A stretch of 49,173 nt of DNA from Gnetum montanum (lineage: Eukaryota > Streptophyta > Gnetopsida > Gnetales > Gnetaceae), in NCBI GenBank assembly GCA_015680685.1, contig MNCI01025456.1, positions 1,110,953 through 1,160,125 on the forward strand, written 5' to 3'. The notes under the pieces were generated by a model that saw nothing but the letters and a program-made list of their open reading frames with translations, did not search any database and was not told the DNA's origin. Shown piece after piece: positions 21,261-31,168 of the stretch (position 1 is the first letter of the stretch; each line of letters starts with the position of its first letter). Both the position numbers and the translations under genes were made by a program.

Positions 21261-21790
21261 GATCTACTTACAAATCACTAGAAATGAACTGTGCAAGGCT
21301 CTTTTGGATTTAGGTTCCGGTGTCAACTTGATTTCTCAAGAAATGTAAAAGGCCTGGAACTTGCCTCCATTGAAAAAGAGAAACATCTGTCTAGAGTTGG
21401 CCGACCAGTCCATCATTGTCCCATTGGGACTAATGGAGGACATTGTTACCATTGTTTGTGGGTGGTCATACCCAGCTGACTTCCTAGTAATTCAAGTAAA
21501 CAAAGGTAAGGGGGACTTCCCAATCATAATGGGGAGGGCATGGCTAAGCACCATCGACACACACCTAGGAATCTATGATCTTTCCCTAAAAATATCAAAG
21601 GAAAATACATTCAAAAAGATCGAGAAGAAGAAAGTTCCATGCATTACATATAGTGACACAGGGTGTAATTGCATGCAAAGGTCATGGGTTGTGCAAATTT
21701 TAACATTGTCTGCATGCAATCAGTGTGCACAAGTGATCAACATACAAAGATGTCTGTATGCAACAACCACACGAAAAGAAGGCACCTAGT
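21261..21790 (+). pseudogene. E6 protease (PR)
   Basis: A retropepsin-like aspartic protease that would mature Gag-Pol. LLDLGSGVNLISQEM (about 21300) holds the active-site triad in Athila form (D-L-G; E7 has D-S-G). It is followed by LELADQSIIVPLGLMEDIV, CGWSYPADFLVI and FPIIMGRAWLSTID, the usual Athila-type spacing. A stop follows QEM (TAA in place of a Tyr codon of E7). The frame then continues open to 21789 and ends in a Cys-containing linker shared with E5 and E7. Confidence 0.85.
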
Positions 21791-22560
21791 GGCTAACAGC
21801 TGATCAAGAAAGCAGTTCAATCATATGCATGGAACCAACTGAGGGTTTGACTTGCACTTACATTAATAGCATAGATGCATTAGAGTAAGTCCACCACGAA
21901 CTTCCAAGTCTTAACCTCAAAAATATCAACTAGGGGAAGTTGGAAATCCTTGAGAAATTTAAGCAGAAGCTCCTTGAGCTAAAACCGTTGGTGGAATTAA
22001 TAAAAAAGGATGTACCTTTTGAATGGACCAGGGAATGTAAACTAGCTTTCCAAACTTTAAAGTAGAAGCTAGTAGAAACACCCATTCTACAAGCTCCTAA
22101 CTAGTCCAAACCATTCCATATCATGACTGACATGTCCAACTATGCCTTAGGAGCCGTACTTACACAGTTAGATGACTAGAAGCATCCTTATTACATCCAC
22201 TATGCAAGTAGAAGTATCACTAGTACACAAATTAACTACACTACCATAGAGAAAGAATTAATGGTTGTAGTGTTTGCACTAAAAAATTTTAGACACTATG
22301 TTTTGGGATATAAAGTATATGTACATACAGATCATAGTGCAATTTGGTTCCTCATGAATAAGCCAACGATAAGCCCTCATATCATACGATGGCTTGTAAT
22401 CTTACAAGAGTTCAATCTTACGATGATTGATCGTAAAGGCTCCAAGAACATAGTTGCTAATCATTTATCTCAATTGCGATGGGACAATAAAGAGGATGAG
22501 TATCCAATTTCTGATTATTTCCTAGATGAACTCCTCTTTGCAGGTGTAGTGAATAATCAA
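21791..22560 (+). pseudogene. E6 RT vestige and RNase H
   Basis: The linker LEILEKFKQKLLELK (about 21943-21990) runs straight into PLVELIKKDVPFEW. In E5 and E7 those two segments flank the entire reverse transcriptase domain, so about 1 kb holding all RT motifs, including the FMDD box, is missing. RNase H follows: DMSNYALGA (Asp), EKELMVVVFAL (Glu), VHTDHSAIWFL (Asp), then VANHLS where the last catalytic Asp is Asn. Stops at LK-TAG, APN-TAG and LDD-TAG correspond to Gln or Trp codons elsewhere. E6 cannot encode a working RT. Confidence 0.85.
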
Positions 22561-23207
22561 TCACCCATGGATACAAATTGGTACAGTAGCATTCTTACCT
22601 GTCTCCTCACCCAACAAATACCACAAGAGTTAAACCTTAAGAAGAAACAACAGTTTCTTCACCGAGCCAAGTACTTTATGGAGATCAATGGGCAACTTTC
22701 CAAACTATGTTCCGATGGCTTAATTCGATGGTGTGTTCCCGATATAGATCAACTATGAGTTCTCCAAGATGCTCATGAGGGTCCTTGTGGGGGTTATTAT
22801 GCTGGGAGATGAATAGCCATTCAGATCCTGCTTGCAGGATATTATTGGCCTACATTGTTTCAGGATGCCCATCGTTTCGTCCAATCTTGTGATGGGGGAA
22901 TGACTATTATAATGGAGGGTTCACAATAATGGATCCAACCTTTAGAACCTTTTGACATTTGGGGAATTGATTTTATGGGCCCAATTACACCAATGTCCAA
23001 TGGAAAAGCTTATATTGTTGTTGCTATTGATTACCTTACAAAATGGGCTAAAGCAGCTGCCGTTACGGATTGTACATCATCTACAGTTGCATGATTTGTT
23101 CAACAACAAGTCATAAGTAGGTTTGGTGTGCCTCGTGCACTTATTTTAGACAATGGTACACACTTCACGGGTGCAACTTTTCAAAAATTAATGCAACGCT
23201 TAGGGGT
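22561..23207 (+). pseudogene. E6 integrase, 5' part (interrupted by E7)
   Basis: The N-terminal zinc region reads LQDAHEGPCGGYYAGR and ends at QSCDGG, so the second His is Tyr and the CxxC pair is broken. The core has [19 protein letters not shown] (first Asp, about 22955), then RFGVPRALILDNGTHFTG (second Asp, about 23150), and stops at LMQRLGV where E7 enters. The frame resumes at 37815 with EHKLVTPYHPQANSQAE, which carries the third catalytic residue. Confidence 0.88.
23203..23207. repeat. Target site duplication of E7, left
   Basis: GGGGT, identical to 37810-37814 on the other side of E7. Confidence 0.95.
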
Positions 23208-24129
23208 TGATGAGCGGCTAGGTATCCCTATGCCCAACCATATGAATACGAGCGCTCACACGCGATCCGGTCGAACTCCGTAGACTGTAAGCACTTAACA
23301 TGCACTAGACTTCTAACTAGTGAAACATTGGGTTAGAACAGTTGTTGTCATCCTAATCTCACTTGTAAAGTTCTATTGCGATGGTTAAGTGAGACTAAGG
23401 CTAATGATTTTTATATCTTTTTAAACATCTTTTTCGGCAACTAAGTGAGGTATGGAAGTAATGAATAAACTATTATCTAATCTCTAATTATCCTAGTGTA
23501 TATGCTAACTACTCCTAGCATAAGCATCTGGTCCCATCCTCTGAGCACATTCTGAGCATTTCCTAACACTGCTGGGCTACTAGACGTTAAGCGGCATTGG
23601 GTTTACCAAGTGTTTGGATTACGTTCAAGATGGTCGTACTTATGTCTTTTACAAACTACGAATGAACACTAATGATTGAAATTATAATAATGAAAACATA
23701 AATAACTGATGAGTAACTAATAAAACATAAACAACTAATTAATAAAGCATAAACATCTTAAACTATTGAATGCATGAAACAACTAAGTCCAAATGCTGCA
23801 AGGATTGCATGAACAGTTTGTCTTTATTGCCATCACGCCAATGGGCTCAGATACATCAAGACTCGAATAAAGATTCGATCACTTTTCATACACCTACTGT
23901 GGGCACTTGGAAAATATTCTATCTCTTACGGGAGCAAACTGCAAGAGGTTCACTATCACTACTCAAAAAGATGCCTAAATGAGGAGGAAGGCCCTCATAT
24001 TTATAGATCCGGGAAGAGTGCTGCATATACGGGGCCCCATCAATGCGGGGTGGCTGCGTCGATGGGGCCGCGTTGATGCGGCCGCATATACGCGGCCCAG
24101 TCGATGCAACAACTTTTGACACTTCATCA
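23208..24129 (-). mobile_element. E7 3' LTR
   Basis: 922 bp; on the element strand TGATGAAGTGTC...GCTCATCA. U3 has CpG-rich motifs (GGCCGCGTATATGCGGCCGC, GGCCCCATCGACGC, CCCCGTATATGCAGCACT). TATA CTATAAATATG is at about 23996-24006. The R pair is AATAAAGAT (plus strand 23876-23884) and TCTTTATT (23821-23828). Confidence 0.93.
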
Positions 24130-24143
24130 TACCCCCACGACTG
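24130..24143 (-). promoter_or_regulatory. Polypurine tract of E7
   Basis: Plus-strand TACCCCCACGACTG abuts the LTR; the element strand reads CAGTCGTGGGGGTA. Confidence 0.85.
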
Positions 24144-24380
24144 AGCAAAAACTCATCCTCGAGTTACTTTACAATTTGGAAGGTATGGATTCTTATTTAC
24201 AACACACATAACTTAAACACATAAATGACACACATATGACCTAACATGAATTTACCAAGTGCCCGAGTAACAGAGAAGGACAAATTACAAAAAATGGTAG
24301 TGTTCAGAGACAAAATTGAACACCTCACCGGTCTTGGAATCTCTGCAGTGTAAGAAGGTGTTCAAAATTGCTAGAGGAGG

Positions 24381-27198
24381 TCACACCGTCCCTAGGGGTG
24401 GTGGTTCTGACGAACACCCTCTAGTCTCTAGCCCGTGCGTTGGTGGTGGCACGGATGTCGGTAACCCTGCAGTAGCTGCAGCTTTCAGAGATAGCCGGAA
24501 TGCCTCCAAGAGAGCCCTCATTTTCTCTTCTTTGCTTTTGGGGTCATTCACGGTCCAAGCAGCTTCTCCAATGTGTGCTAGAACTGGAATTTCACAAGGG
24601 CAAGGTAGCGCCAAGATGAGTTCTTTCAAATTGACAAACCAGGCTGCGAACTGTTTGCATTCGATATCGAATGCTCGAATTAATGCTTGCACTTGCTAGT
24701 AGTTACTCATTCTTTAGGCCAAGTCCTCTGCAACGGTATGTTGACCTTCAAAGCTTGTACGGAGGACCTCGAGTTCCACATTTGCTATTGCCAGCTTCCG
24801 TTTTGTTTCCTTGTGTGCTTGGAACTCACCCTCGTATAGAAAATACGAGGTGGCCACTTGTTTCTCTAGCTCTGACCACAGTCTCCTGGCTGTGAGCATA
24901 ACTAGGTTTGCATATCGAAGGTTGGCTAACTCCATGTATTCTATCATTTCTTCAATTTGCAGCTCCTTTAGGTGAATTTCCACTTTATTGTAGGTGTTCA
25001 ATCCATCGAAGATGGATGGCCATACATTGCCTCCTTCTCTGAGCTGCTAGAGTGCTTGGTTCATCTGGGCCTTAGTGACATGAATGTGCTTCTCATTCAC
25101 CTCTTTCTGTAATCCCACTTGGTCCCTGTAATGATTTTTGACTCTTTCAAACATTAGGGCCTCGTTCTTCCAAGCAGAAATTTCGATTGTAGACTTCTGT
25201 CGCAATGCCCGAACCTCCTCCATTGACAAATTCTGATTCTCAGCAGCCAACCTTCTCATATCAACATTGACCCTGGCTAGCTCTTCCTGCTGTTGGTGAA
25301 TGAAATCTTTCATGTGCTCGTTCTTTATACCAACATTACGTAGGTGATGAACTTCAACGGTCAGCTACACATTCTCCTGGCAAACCTTGGCCAAGTCTTT
25401 CTCTAAATGATACACTTGAGTGTCTGCTATGGCCTTATCTAGGATTGTCGTCTCCTTTTCATCCTCAACAACTTGAAGTTTAAGCTGAAGCTATTGGAAA
25501 GCTTCATCTCTGGTGATTTTGCGGTCGAGGATGGCTGTGTCAGCAAGCTGGGCCCTTAATTGGGAAACCTCCGTTGTCAAGCGCTGACAAGCAGCTTGAG
25601 CAACCTCCAGTTGCCCTTCCAAAACAAAGCTTTTTCCCCTTGCCGATAACAGCTCTGATTGGGTTTCAGTGATGTTGTTTGGAAGATCGAAGACATCCAG
25701 GAGCAATTGCCCGGTTCCTATTAGTCGATCCAACATTTCTTCATGTCACCTGTACATCTTGGAGTCCATGGATGTCTGGTATAGGTGCCACCGGTGCATT
25801 GAGAGTGGTAGCAATGGTATTAGCAACCACTTCGACCGTAACTTCTTGTCCTTGGTGTTGCATCACCAGGACCGTCGCCCCCTCACCATCCTCCAAGCAT
25901 ACCGAGAAGGTAGCAGCATTCCCTAAGATTTCAAGGAATAACTGCTAAGTTGTAGTTGATACATCTCGGATGCTCGAATCTGTTCTAGTTGAAATGGGTG
26001 CTTGGGCAGTGCAAAATATTGACCCTGCCCTTTCAAGCAAGCTGATTGATTGCACCACTTGCTCCAGGTGACTCATGGCAGGGTGATAGACCGAAGGATC
26101 ATCTCCTTCACCGGTTCTGCCAGATTTCTCTCACTGATTCGAGAGCATTTCCCGGATCTCGCGGATGTATGTTGCTATTGTTTGCGAGCCCGACTGCATT
26201 GTTTGCACAGGTGGTGGAGGCACTTGCTGCTCTTCCTCTATCTATGTGGTGGCAAGCATTTTGTCTTTCATTATTTCTCGCCACGAGGCAATTGGGGCAC
26301 ATCGAATGATATCATTAGAGTACCATGCTATCCCTGCCCATTTGCATAGCTTTCGGATTAGGCAAGGAAAACGGAGAGCGTGTCTTCCACGTTCGTTCTC
26401 TGTGAACCTCTTTTCAATTTCCAAAAATAATAGCTGTGGAAGACTCATGGGAAATTTCCCACTCAAGGCAACACACACACAAGCGGAGAAGGTAGTGATT
26501 TTGCTGGGTCTCACCGTTGGATTCAGATGGTAAGACGCTACCTTTTAATAGACTCTCTCCACCGTAGTTAAGGAGCTGAAATCCTTGCACTCTACCCCAT
26601 AGCACCGTTGGATCCATTGTGCCTTTACCCCTGGATCGGCCTGCTTAGGAATTTCCACCACATCTGCCCCAGTTTCAGGCAACCCCAGAGCTTGCACTAT
26701 TGCATCTGAAGAGTAAGAGACATATATGTCCTTGATTCTTACTCTTGACCCTGGCTGTCGATTTGTCCAGAAGAGGTATGTTTCTCCTAAGTACCATTCA
26801 CCACTGGTTGTGATGACTGGCCATATCAGAGAGCTCTGCAATTGAAGTCTTACATCTTTTGGAGCGTTCTCAAGGAATGGCCCAAAATTTAACTCTTGGA
26901 GGACCATCCGTTGCACCTCGCGTGGCGTGATAGCATCAAGGCAAGCTTGGGTTAGTGTGACCTCAAGCCGTGGTGCTATCCCAGGTGTCTCATCCCCTAG
27001 CGATTGCACACCGGGAATCTCCTCTTTGGGAATCTAGTGGACAGATTCCACGTCAGGTTGTTCGCAGAAGGGTCCAGTTGCATGAGAACCCTCCGCATAC
27101 TCTGGTGGTTACACTCCTCATCCCCTTCCCATACGTGGGCACTTGTCCCTTGGTTGTGACGGTCCTTCATCCCTTAGGTGCCTGGGTTTGGGTGCCAT
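24381..27198 (-). pseudogene. aORF of E7 (extra ORF downstream of pol)
   Basis: The best preserved copy, about 930 codons. Start chosen: ATG at 27198, preceded by TTTGTTTCAG, a 3' splice site. Order: basic start (MAPKPRHLRDEGPSQPRDKC). Then about residues 60-330 resemble the putative plant transposon protein family (I think Pfam Transposase_32): LNFGPFLENAP, RVRIKDIYVSYSSDAIVQAL, ALSGKFPMSLPQLLFLEIEK, RFPCLIRKLCKWAGIAW. A linker carries DGEGATVLVMQHQ. Long coiled coils run from about 25740 to 24715 with AAENQNLSMEEVRALRQ and ELANLRYANLVMLTARR. The tail has SKEEKMRALLEAF and ends in PPPLG. Two frame changes and several TAG stops (CAG in origin, for example near 25494 and 25046) break it. No signal peptide or hydrophobic span, so it does not look like an envelope. 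Function unknown; the coiled coils suggest self-assembly. Confidence 0.8.
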
Positions 27199-27201
27199 CT
27201 G
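27199..27201 (-). promoter_or_regulatory. 3' splice site abutting E7 aORF ATG (copy 1)
   Basis: The element strand reads TTTGTTTCAG then ATG. The pyrimidine-rich lead and CAG are repeated in copies 2 and 3 of the tandem duplication (28933-28935, 31104-31106). Confidence 0.65.
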
Positions 27202-27376
27202 AAACAAACATAACCATCCGTTAGACCGTTTAAAAGTAGCCTAAAATGGTTTGTATATACCTTTTCAACTTGACCAAGTTATGTTAATGGCACAGGCACA
27301 CCGTTAAGTCTCCTGGAGTGTTAAGTTAGGGGTTAGGGCAAAAGGTTTTGTAATTAACAACTAATTAATTAATTAA

Positions 27377-27530
27377 NNNNNNNNNNNNNNNNNNNNNNNN
27401 NNNNNNNNNNNNNNNNNNNNNNNNNNNNNNNNNNNNNNNNNNNNNNNNNNNNNNNNNNNNNNNNNNNNNNNNNNNNNNNNNNNNNNNNNNNNNNNNNNNN
27501 NNNNNNNNNNNNNNNNNNNNNNNNNNNNNN
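27377..27530. other. Assembly gap (154 N)
   Basis: All N. The intact copy at 29111-29700 shows what is missing: an AATT run, a C homopolymer (29126-29143), the proposed aORF splice donor and the TATA-like box. Confidence 0.95.
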
Positions 27531-27878
27531 CCGATAAATGGTGTTATGAGTGAAGACGCCAAACCAAAAGAAACCCACCAAGGCATGAGAGACCAACAGG
27601 AAACATGACGAACACACAACATAAAAAGGGCAGTGAGGTGAGTACGAAGAGAAGCGAGAACAAAAGTAGAGGAGATAATGGAAAGACTGAGTGTCAGTCA
27701 CATGAAACCCCATGTGTAAGCATGGTTAAGTGACCCGGTAGAACCTTCCTAAAATCAGACCTAAAACCATCCACAACCAGTCACCTTGTAGCTATAGACG
27801 AAGTCCCAACCATCCCCCAAGGAAACAGGAGTGACCACATAAAAAACCAAGGAGGGGACCAAGGAGGTTCCATAACAA

Positions 27879-28110
27879 ATGTGGGTGGCCCATGAAAGGC
27901 AGTCTAAGGGGTGTGGTTTGAATTCCCACTGCGATATGGTTTTGTTTTGTTTTTTTTTCTGTGCAGGGGAACCACACCATGCGAAGATCCATACGTGTGT
28001 GCATGCATCCGACCAAGGGGTGTGCTTTGAATCTTCAATTTATTTTATTTGTTTTTGTTTTTGCTTTTCTTGTTTTTTTTTCTTTCTTTTTTTTCTTTTT
28101 TTTTTGAATG
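27879..28110 (-). other. Duplicated spacer module with poly-A tracts (E7 copy 1)
   Basis: The element-strand pattern is GCATGGTGTGGTTCCC, a variable A-rich run, then GATTCAAAGCACACCCCTTGG. It occurs twice in tandem here, again at 30048-30280, and once each in E5 (about 43990-44105) and E6 (39061-39120). Non-coding. Confidence 0.6.
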
Positions 28111-28932
28111 AGGACCATGCAACGTTGAACAGCCCAAAAACTTCTGTGGAGAGAGATGTGGAGTGGTAGGAAATCTGTAAGGGCACACTAGCAACCTAGG
28201 GAAAAGAACAAAATAGTGAATAAAGCATTCCCCTTGAAGTCACACATGATTCAAACCAGTGAGTCATCTTGCAGTTAAGGAACTACACAAGTCACACATT
28301 CGTTAAAATGTTTTTAATTGAAGGGGTTACATGTGCACGACACAAGGAAAACCATGAGATGGTGGATGGGTGGATGGCATGGACTCATAGCCGAGTATAG
28401 GAAGTGGAATGTCATAAAACCAATGACAACCATGCAAAGGTGGGAACCAGAAAACTAGGAAGACTATTTCAGTATCCATCGTAACGAAAATCAACCGCGC
28501 CAAATAATAGGATGATGACAAAAAGTAAGCAAAAAGAGCACAAAAAATTGGAAAACAAAAAGGGTAGAAAACAAAGAAGGGGAAAACAAAAAATAGAAAA
28601 AAAGTGTAAAAAAATGATAAAATGGTGAGGGGTGCAGTGAAATGGATCAACAGGGATGAGGGTCTCACCCACGACTGAGTGGAAAGGGGGGGACGTGAAA
28701 GATGGAGCGTGGATGACTGGCTAATGGTGAGGTTGTGATACTGGCTGTCTGAAACTCACAATAAGGTTTGAGTTGTTGGCCGTTGACCAACTGCATTCTG
28801 GTAGGGTCCAGTTGCATGAGAACCCTCCGCATACTCTGGTGGTTACACTCCTCATCCCCTTCCTGTACGTGGGCACTTGTCCCTTGGTTGTGACGGTCCT
28901 TCGTCCCTTAGGTGCCTGGGTTTGGGTGCCAT

Positions 28933-29159
28933 CTGAAACAAACATAACCATCCGTTAGACCGTTTAAAAGTAGCCTAAAATGGTTTGTATATACCTTTTC
29001 AACTTGACCAAGTTATGTTAATGGCACAGGCACACCGTTAAGTCTCCTGGAGTGTTAAGTTAGGGGTTAGGGAAAAAGGTTTTGTAATTAACAACTAATT
29101 AATTAATTAATTAATTACACAAGGGCCCCCCCCCCCCCCCCCCACAACTAAGTGCATAC
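28933..29159 (-). other. Proposed 227 bp intron before aORF (E7 copy 2)
   Basis: Donor CCCGCAG then GTATGCACTTAGT (first intron base 29159), acceptor GTTTGTTTCAG then ATG (28932). E5 has the same layout: GGAG then GTAAGCTCTTAGT at 42977, acceptor CCATAG then ATG at 42686. The donor context after GT (..GC.CTTAGT..TGG) is shared between the two elements although the intron bodies differ. Confidence 0.6.
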
Positions 29160-29303
29160 CTGCGGGTTGCGTAAAAGGGAGAAGACAGGTTGATGTGGAC
29201 ACGCGATGGAATGTAGGTGCATTGGAAAGGGTTAGGCAGAAAAAACGACAAAAATTCCCCTCAATTTGGACTCCAAATGATGAAAAATACAAAGTGTGGT
29301 GGG

Positions 29304-29352
29304 GCATTTATAGGGGTTGGGCGCTGTGTCGACAGGGCCGCGTATATGCAGC
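29304..29352 (-). promoter_or_regulatory. Proposed internal promoter of aORF (E7)
   Basis: On the element strand a GC-rich block with GGCCCTGTCGACACAGCGCC is followed by CCCCTATAAATGC (29304-29316). The splice donor lies 144 bp further on. The block contains CGTATATGCAGCACT (29341-29355, plus strand), which also occurs in the U3 of the E7 LTR near 24016-24030 in the opposite orientation to the element. In E5 a TATA-like GTATATATTTAC (43122-43133) sits 145 bp before its donor. Confidence 0.5.
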
Positions 29353-31168
29353 ACTGTTCACCCGTGGACTAGCATTGACCAACCAAAAAAAAACCTGAAA
29401 TGAAAATTTTAAAAATCCAAATTGAGGTGATTGAAGCGTAGAAAAGGCTCAATCATGGTGAAAGACAAGAGGAAGGAAATTAAGCATGGAAAGAAAACAA
29501 AATTGGAGAACGTGGGTTAAAAATAACTCAAGCAAGGATGGCATCGAACGATGGGACACTGAAACAATGAACCAAGAAATCCAAAGGAGTGGAGACGTAA
29601 TAGGCAAAATCAAGAATATGTAGGTGGGTCCTCCCCATAGCAAGCAATAGCCATAAAGCCCCTGCATACCCTTGACACCAGGGTCCATGGGCCCGGCAGC
29701 CGATAAATGGTGTTATGAGTGAAGACGCCAAACCAAAAGAAACCCACCAAGGCATGAGAGACCAACAGGAAACATGACGAACACACAACATAAAAAGGGC
29801 AGTGAGGTGAGTACGAAGAGAAGCAAGAACAAAAGTAGAGGAGATAATGGAAAGACTGAGTGTCAGTCACATGAAACCCCATGTGTAAACATGGTTAAGT
29901 GACCCGGTAGAACCTTCCTAAAATCAGACCTAAAACCATCCACAACCAGTCACCTTGTAGCTATAGACGAAGTCCCAACCATCCCCCAAGGAAACAGGAG
30001 TGACCACATAAAAAACCAAGGAGGGGACCAAGGAGGTTCCATAACAAATGTGGGTGGCCCATGAAAGGCAGTCTAAGGGGTGTGGTTTGAATTCCCACTG
30101 CGATATGGTTTTGTTTTGTTTTTTTTTCTGTGCAGGGGAACCACACCATGCGAAGATCCATACGTGTGTGCATGCATCCGACCAAGGGGTGTGCTTTGAA
30201 TCTTCAATTTATTTTATTTGTTTTTGTTTTTGCTTTTCTTGTTTTTTTTTCTTTCTTTTTTTCCTTTTTTTTTTTGAATGAGGACCATGCAATGTTGAAC
30301 AGCCCAAAAACTTCTGTGGAGAGAGATGTGGAGTGGTAGGAAATCTGTAAGGGCACACCAGCAACCTAGGGAAAAGAACAAAATAGTGAATAAAGCATTC
30401 CCCTTGAAGTCACACATGATTCAAACCAGTGAGTCATCTTGCAGTTAAGGAACTACACAAGTCACACATTCGTTAAAATGTTTTTAATTGAAGGGGTTAC
30501 ATGTGCACGACACAAGGAAAACCATGAGATGGTGGATGGGTGGATGGCATGGACTCATAGCCGAGTATAGGAAGTGGAATGTCATAAAACCAATGACAAC
30601 CATGCAAAGATGGGAACCAGAAAACTAGGAAGACTATTTCAGTATCCATCGTAACGAAAATCAACCGCGCCAAATAATAGGATGATGACAAAAAGTAAGC
30701 AAAAAGAGCACAAAAAATTGGAAAACAAAAAGGGTAGAAAACAAAGAAGGGGAAAACAAAAAATAGAAAAAAAAGTGTAAAAAAATGATAAAATGGTGAG
30801 GGGTGCAGTGAAATGGATCAATAGGGATGAGGGTCTCACCCACGACTGAGTGGAAAGGGGGGGACGTGAAAGATGGAGCGTGGATGACTGGCTAATGGTG
30901 AGGTTGTGATACTGGCTGTCTGAAACTCACAATAAGGTTTGAGTTGTTGGCCGTTGACCAACTGCATTCTGGTAGGGTCCAGTTGCATGAGAACCCTCCG
31001 CATACTCTGGTGGTTACACTCCTCATCCCCTTCCTGTACGTGGGCACTTGTCCCTTGGTTGTGACGGTCCTTCGTCCCTTAGGTGCCTGGGTTTGGGTGC
31101 CATCTGAAACAAACATAACCATCCGTTAGACCGTTTAAAAGTAGCCTAAAATGGTTTGTATATACCTN

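Larger units (their letters stand above)
27070..31167 (-). repeat. Tandem duplication, 2,171 bp unit, 2 copies plus a fragment
   Basis: Copy 1 is 27070-28803 (with the N gap), copy 2 is 28804-30974, and copy 3 is 30975-31167, cut at N 31168. Each unit holds, on the element strand, the integrase tail, the whole spacer and the first part of aORF. The junction at GGGTCCAGTTGCATGAG fuses aORF codons to the integrase end (MQLVNGQQLKPY). Copies 1 and 2 differ at roughly ten sites, mostly transitions, plus small homopolymer shifts. By comparison with copy 2 the N gap should hold about 590 bp and not 154. Confidence 0.85.

Noticed and set aside
24316-26533. Several plus-strand ORFs of 85-127 codons within 24316-26533
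   Set aside because: They are antisense shadows of the E7 aORF; the minus-strand frames match E3 and E5 and these do not.
24381-27198. Calling aORF an envelope gene because of its position
   Set aside because: No signal peptide, membrane span or cleavage site is visible; the protein is dominated by coiled coil.
27365-27713. ORFs of 85 and 114 codons running through the N gap
   Set aside because: They consist mostly of unknown residues and depend on the gap length; this is a non-coding spacer.
28469-28672. Minus-strand hydrophobic ORFs (Phe/Leu-rich) at 28327-28672 and 30497-30843
   Set aside because: They arise from low-complexity T-rich spacer text, are not conserved in frame in E5 or E6, and repeat only because of the tandem duplication.
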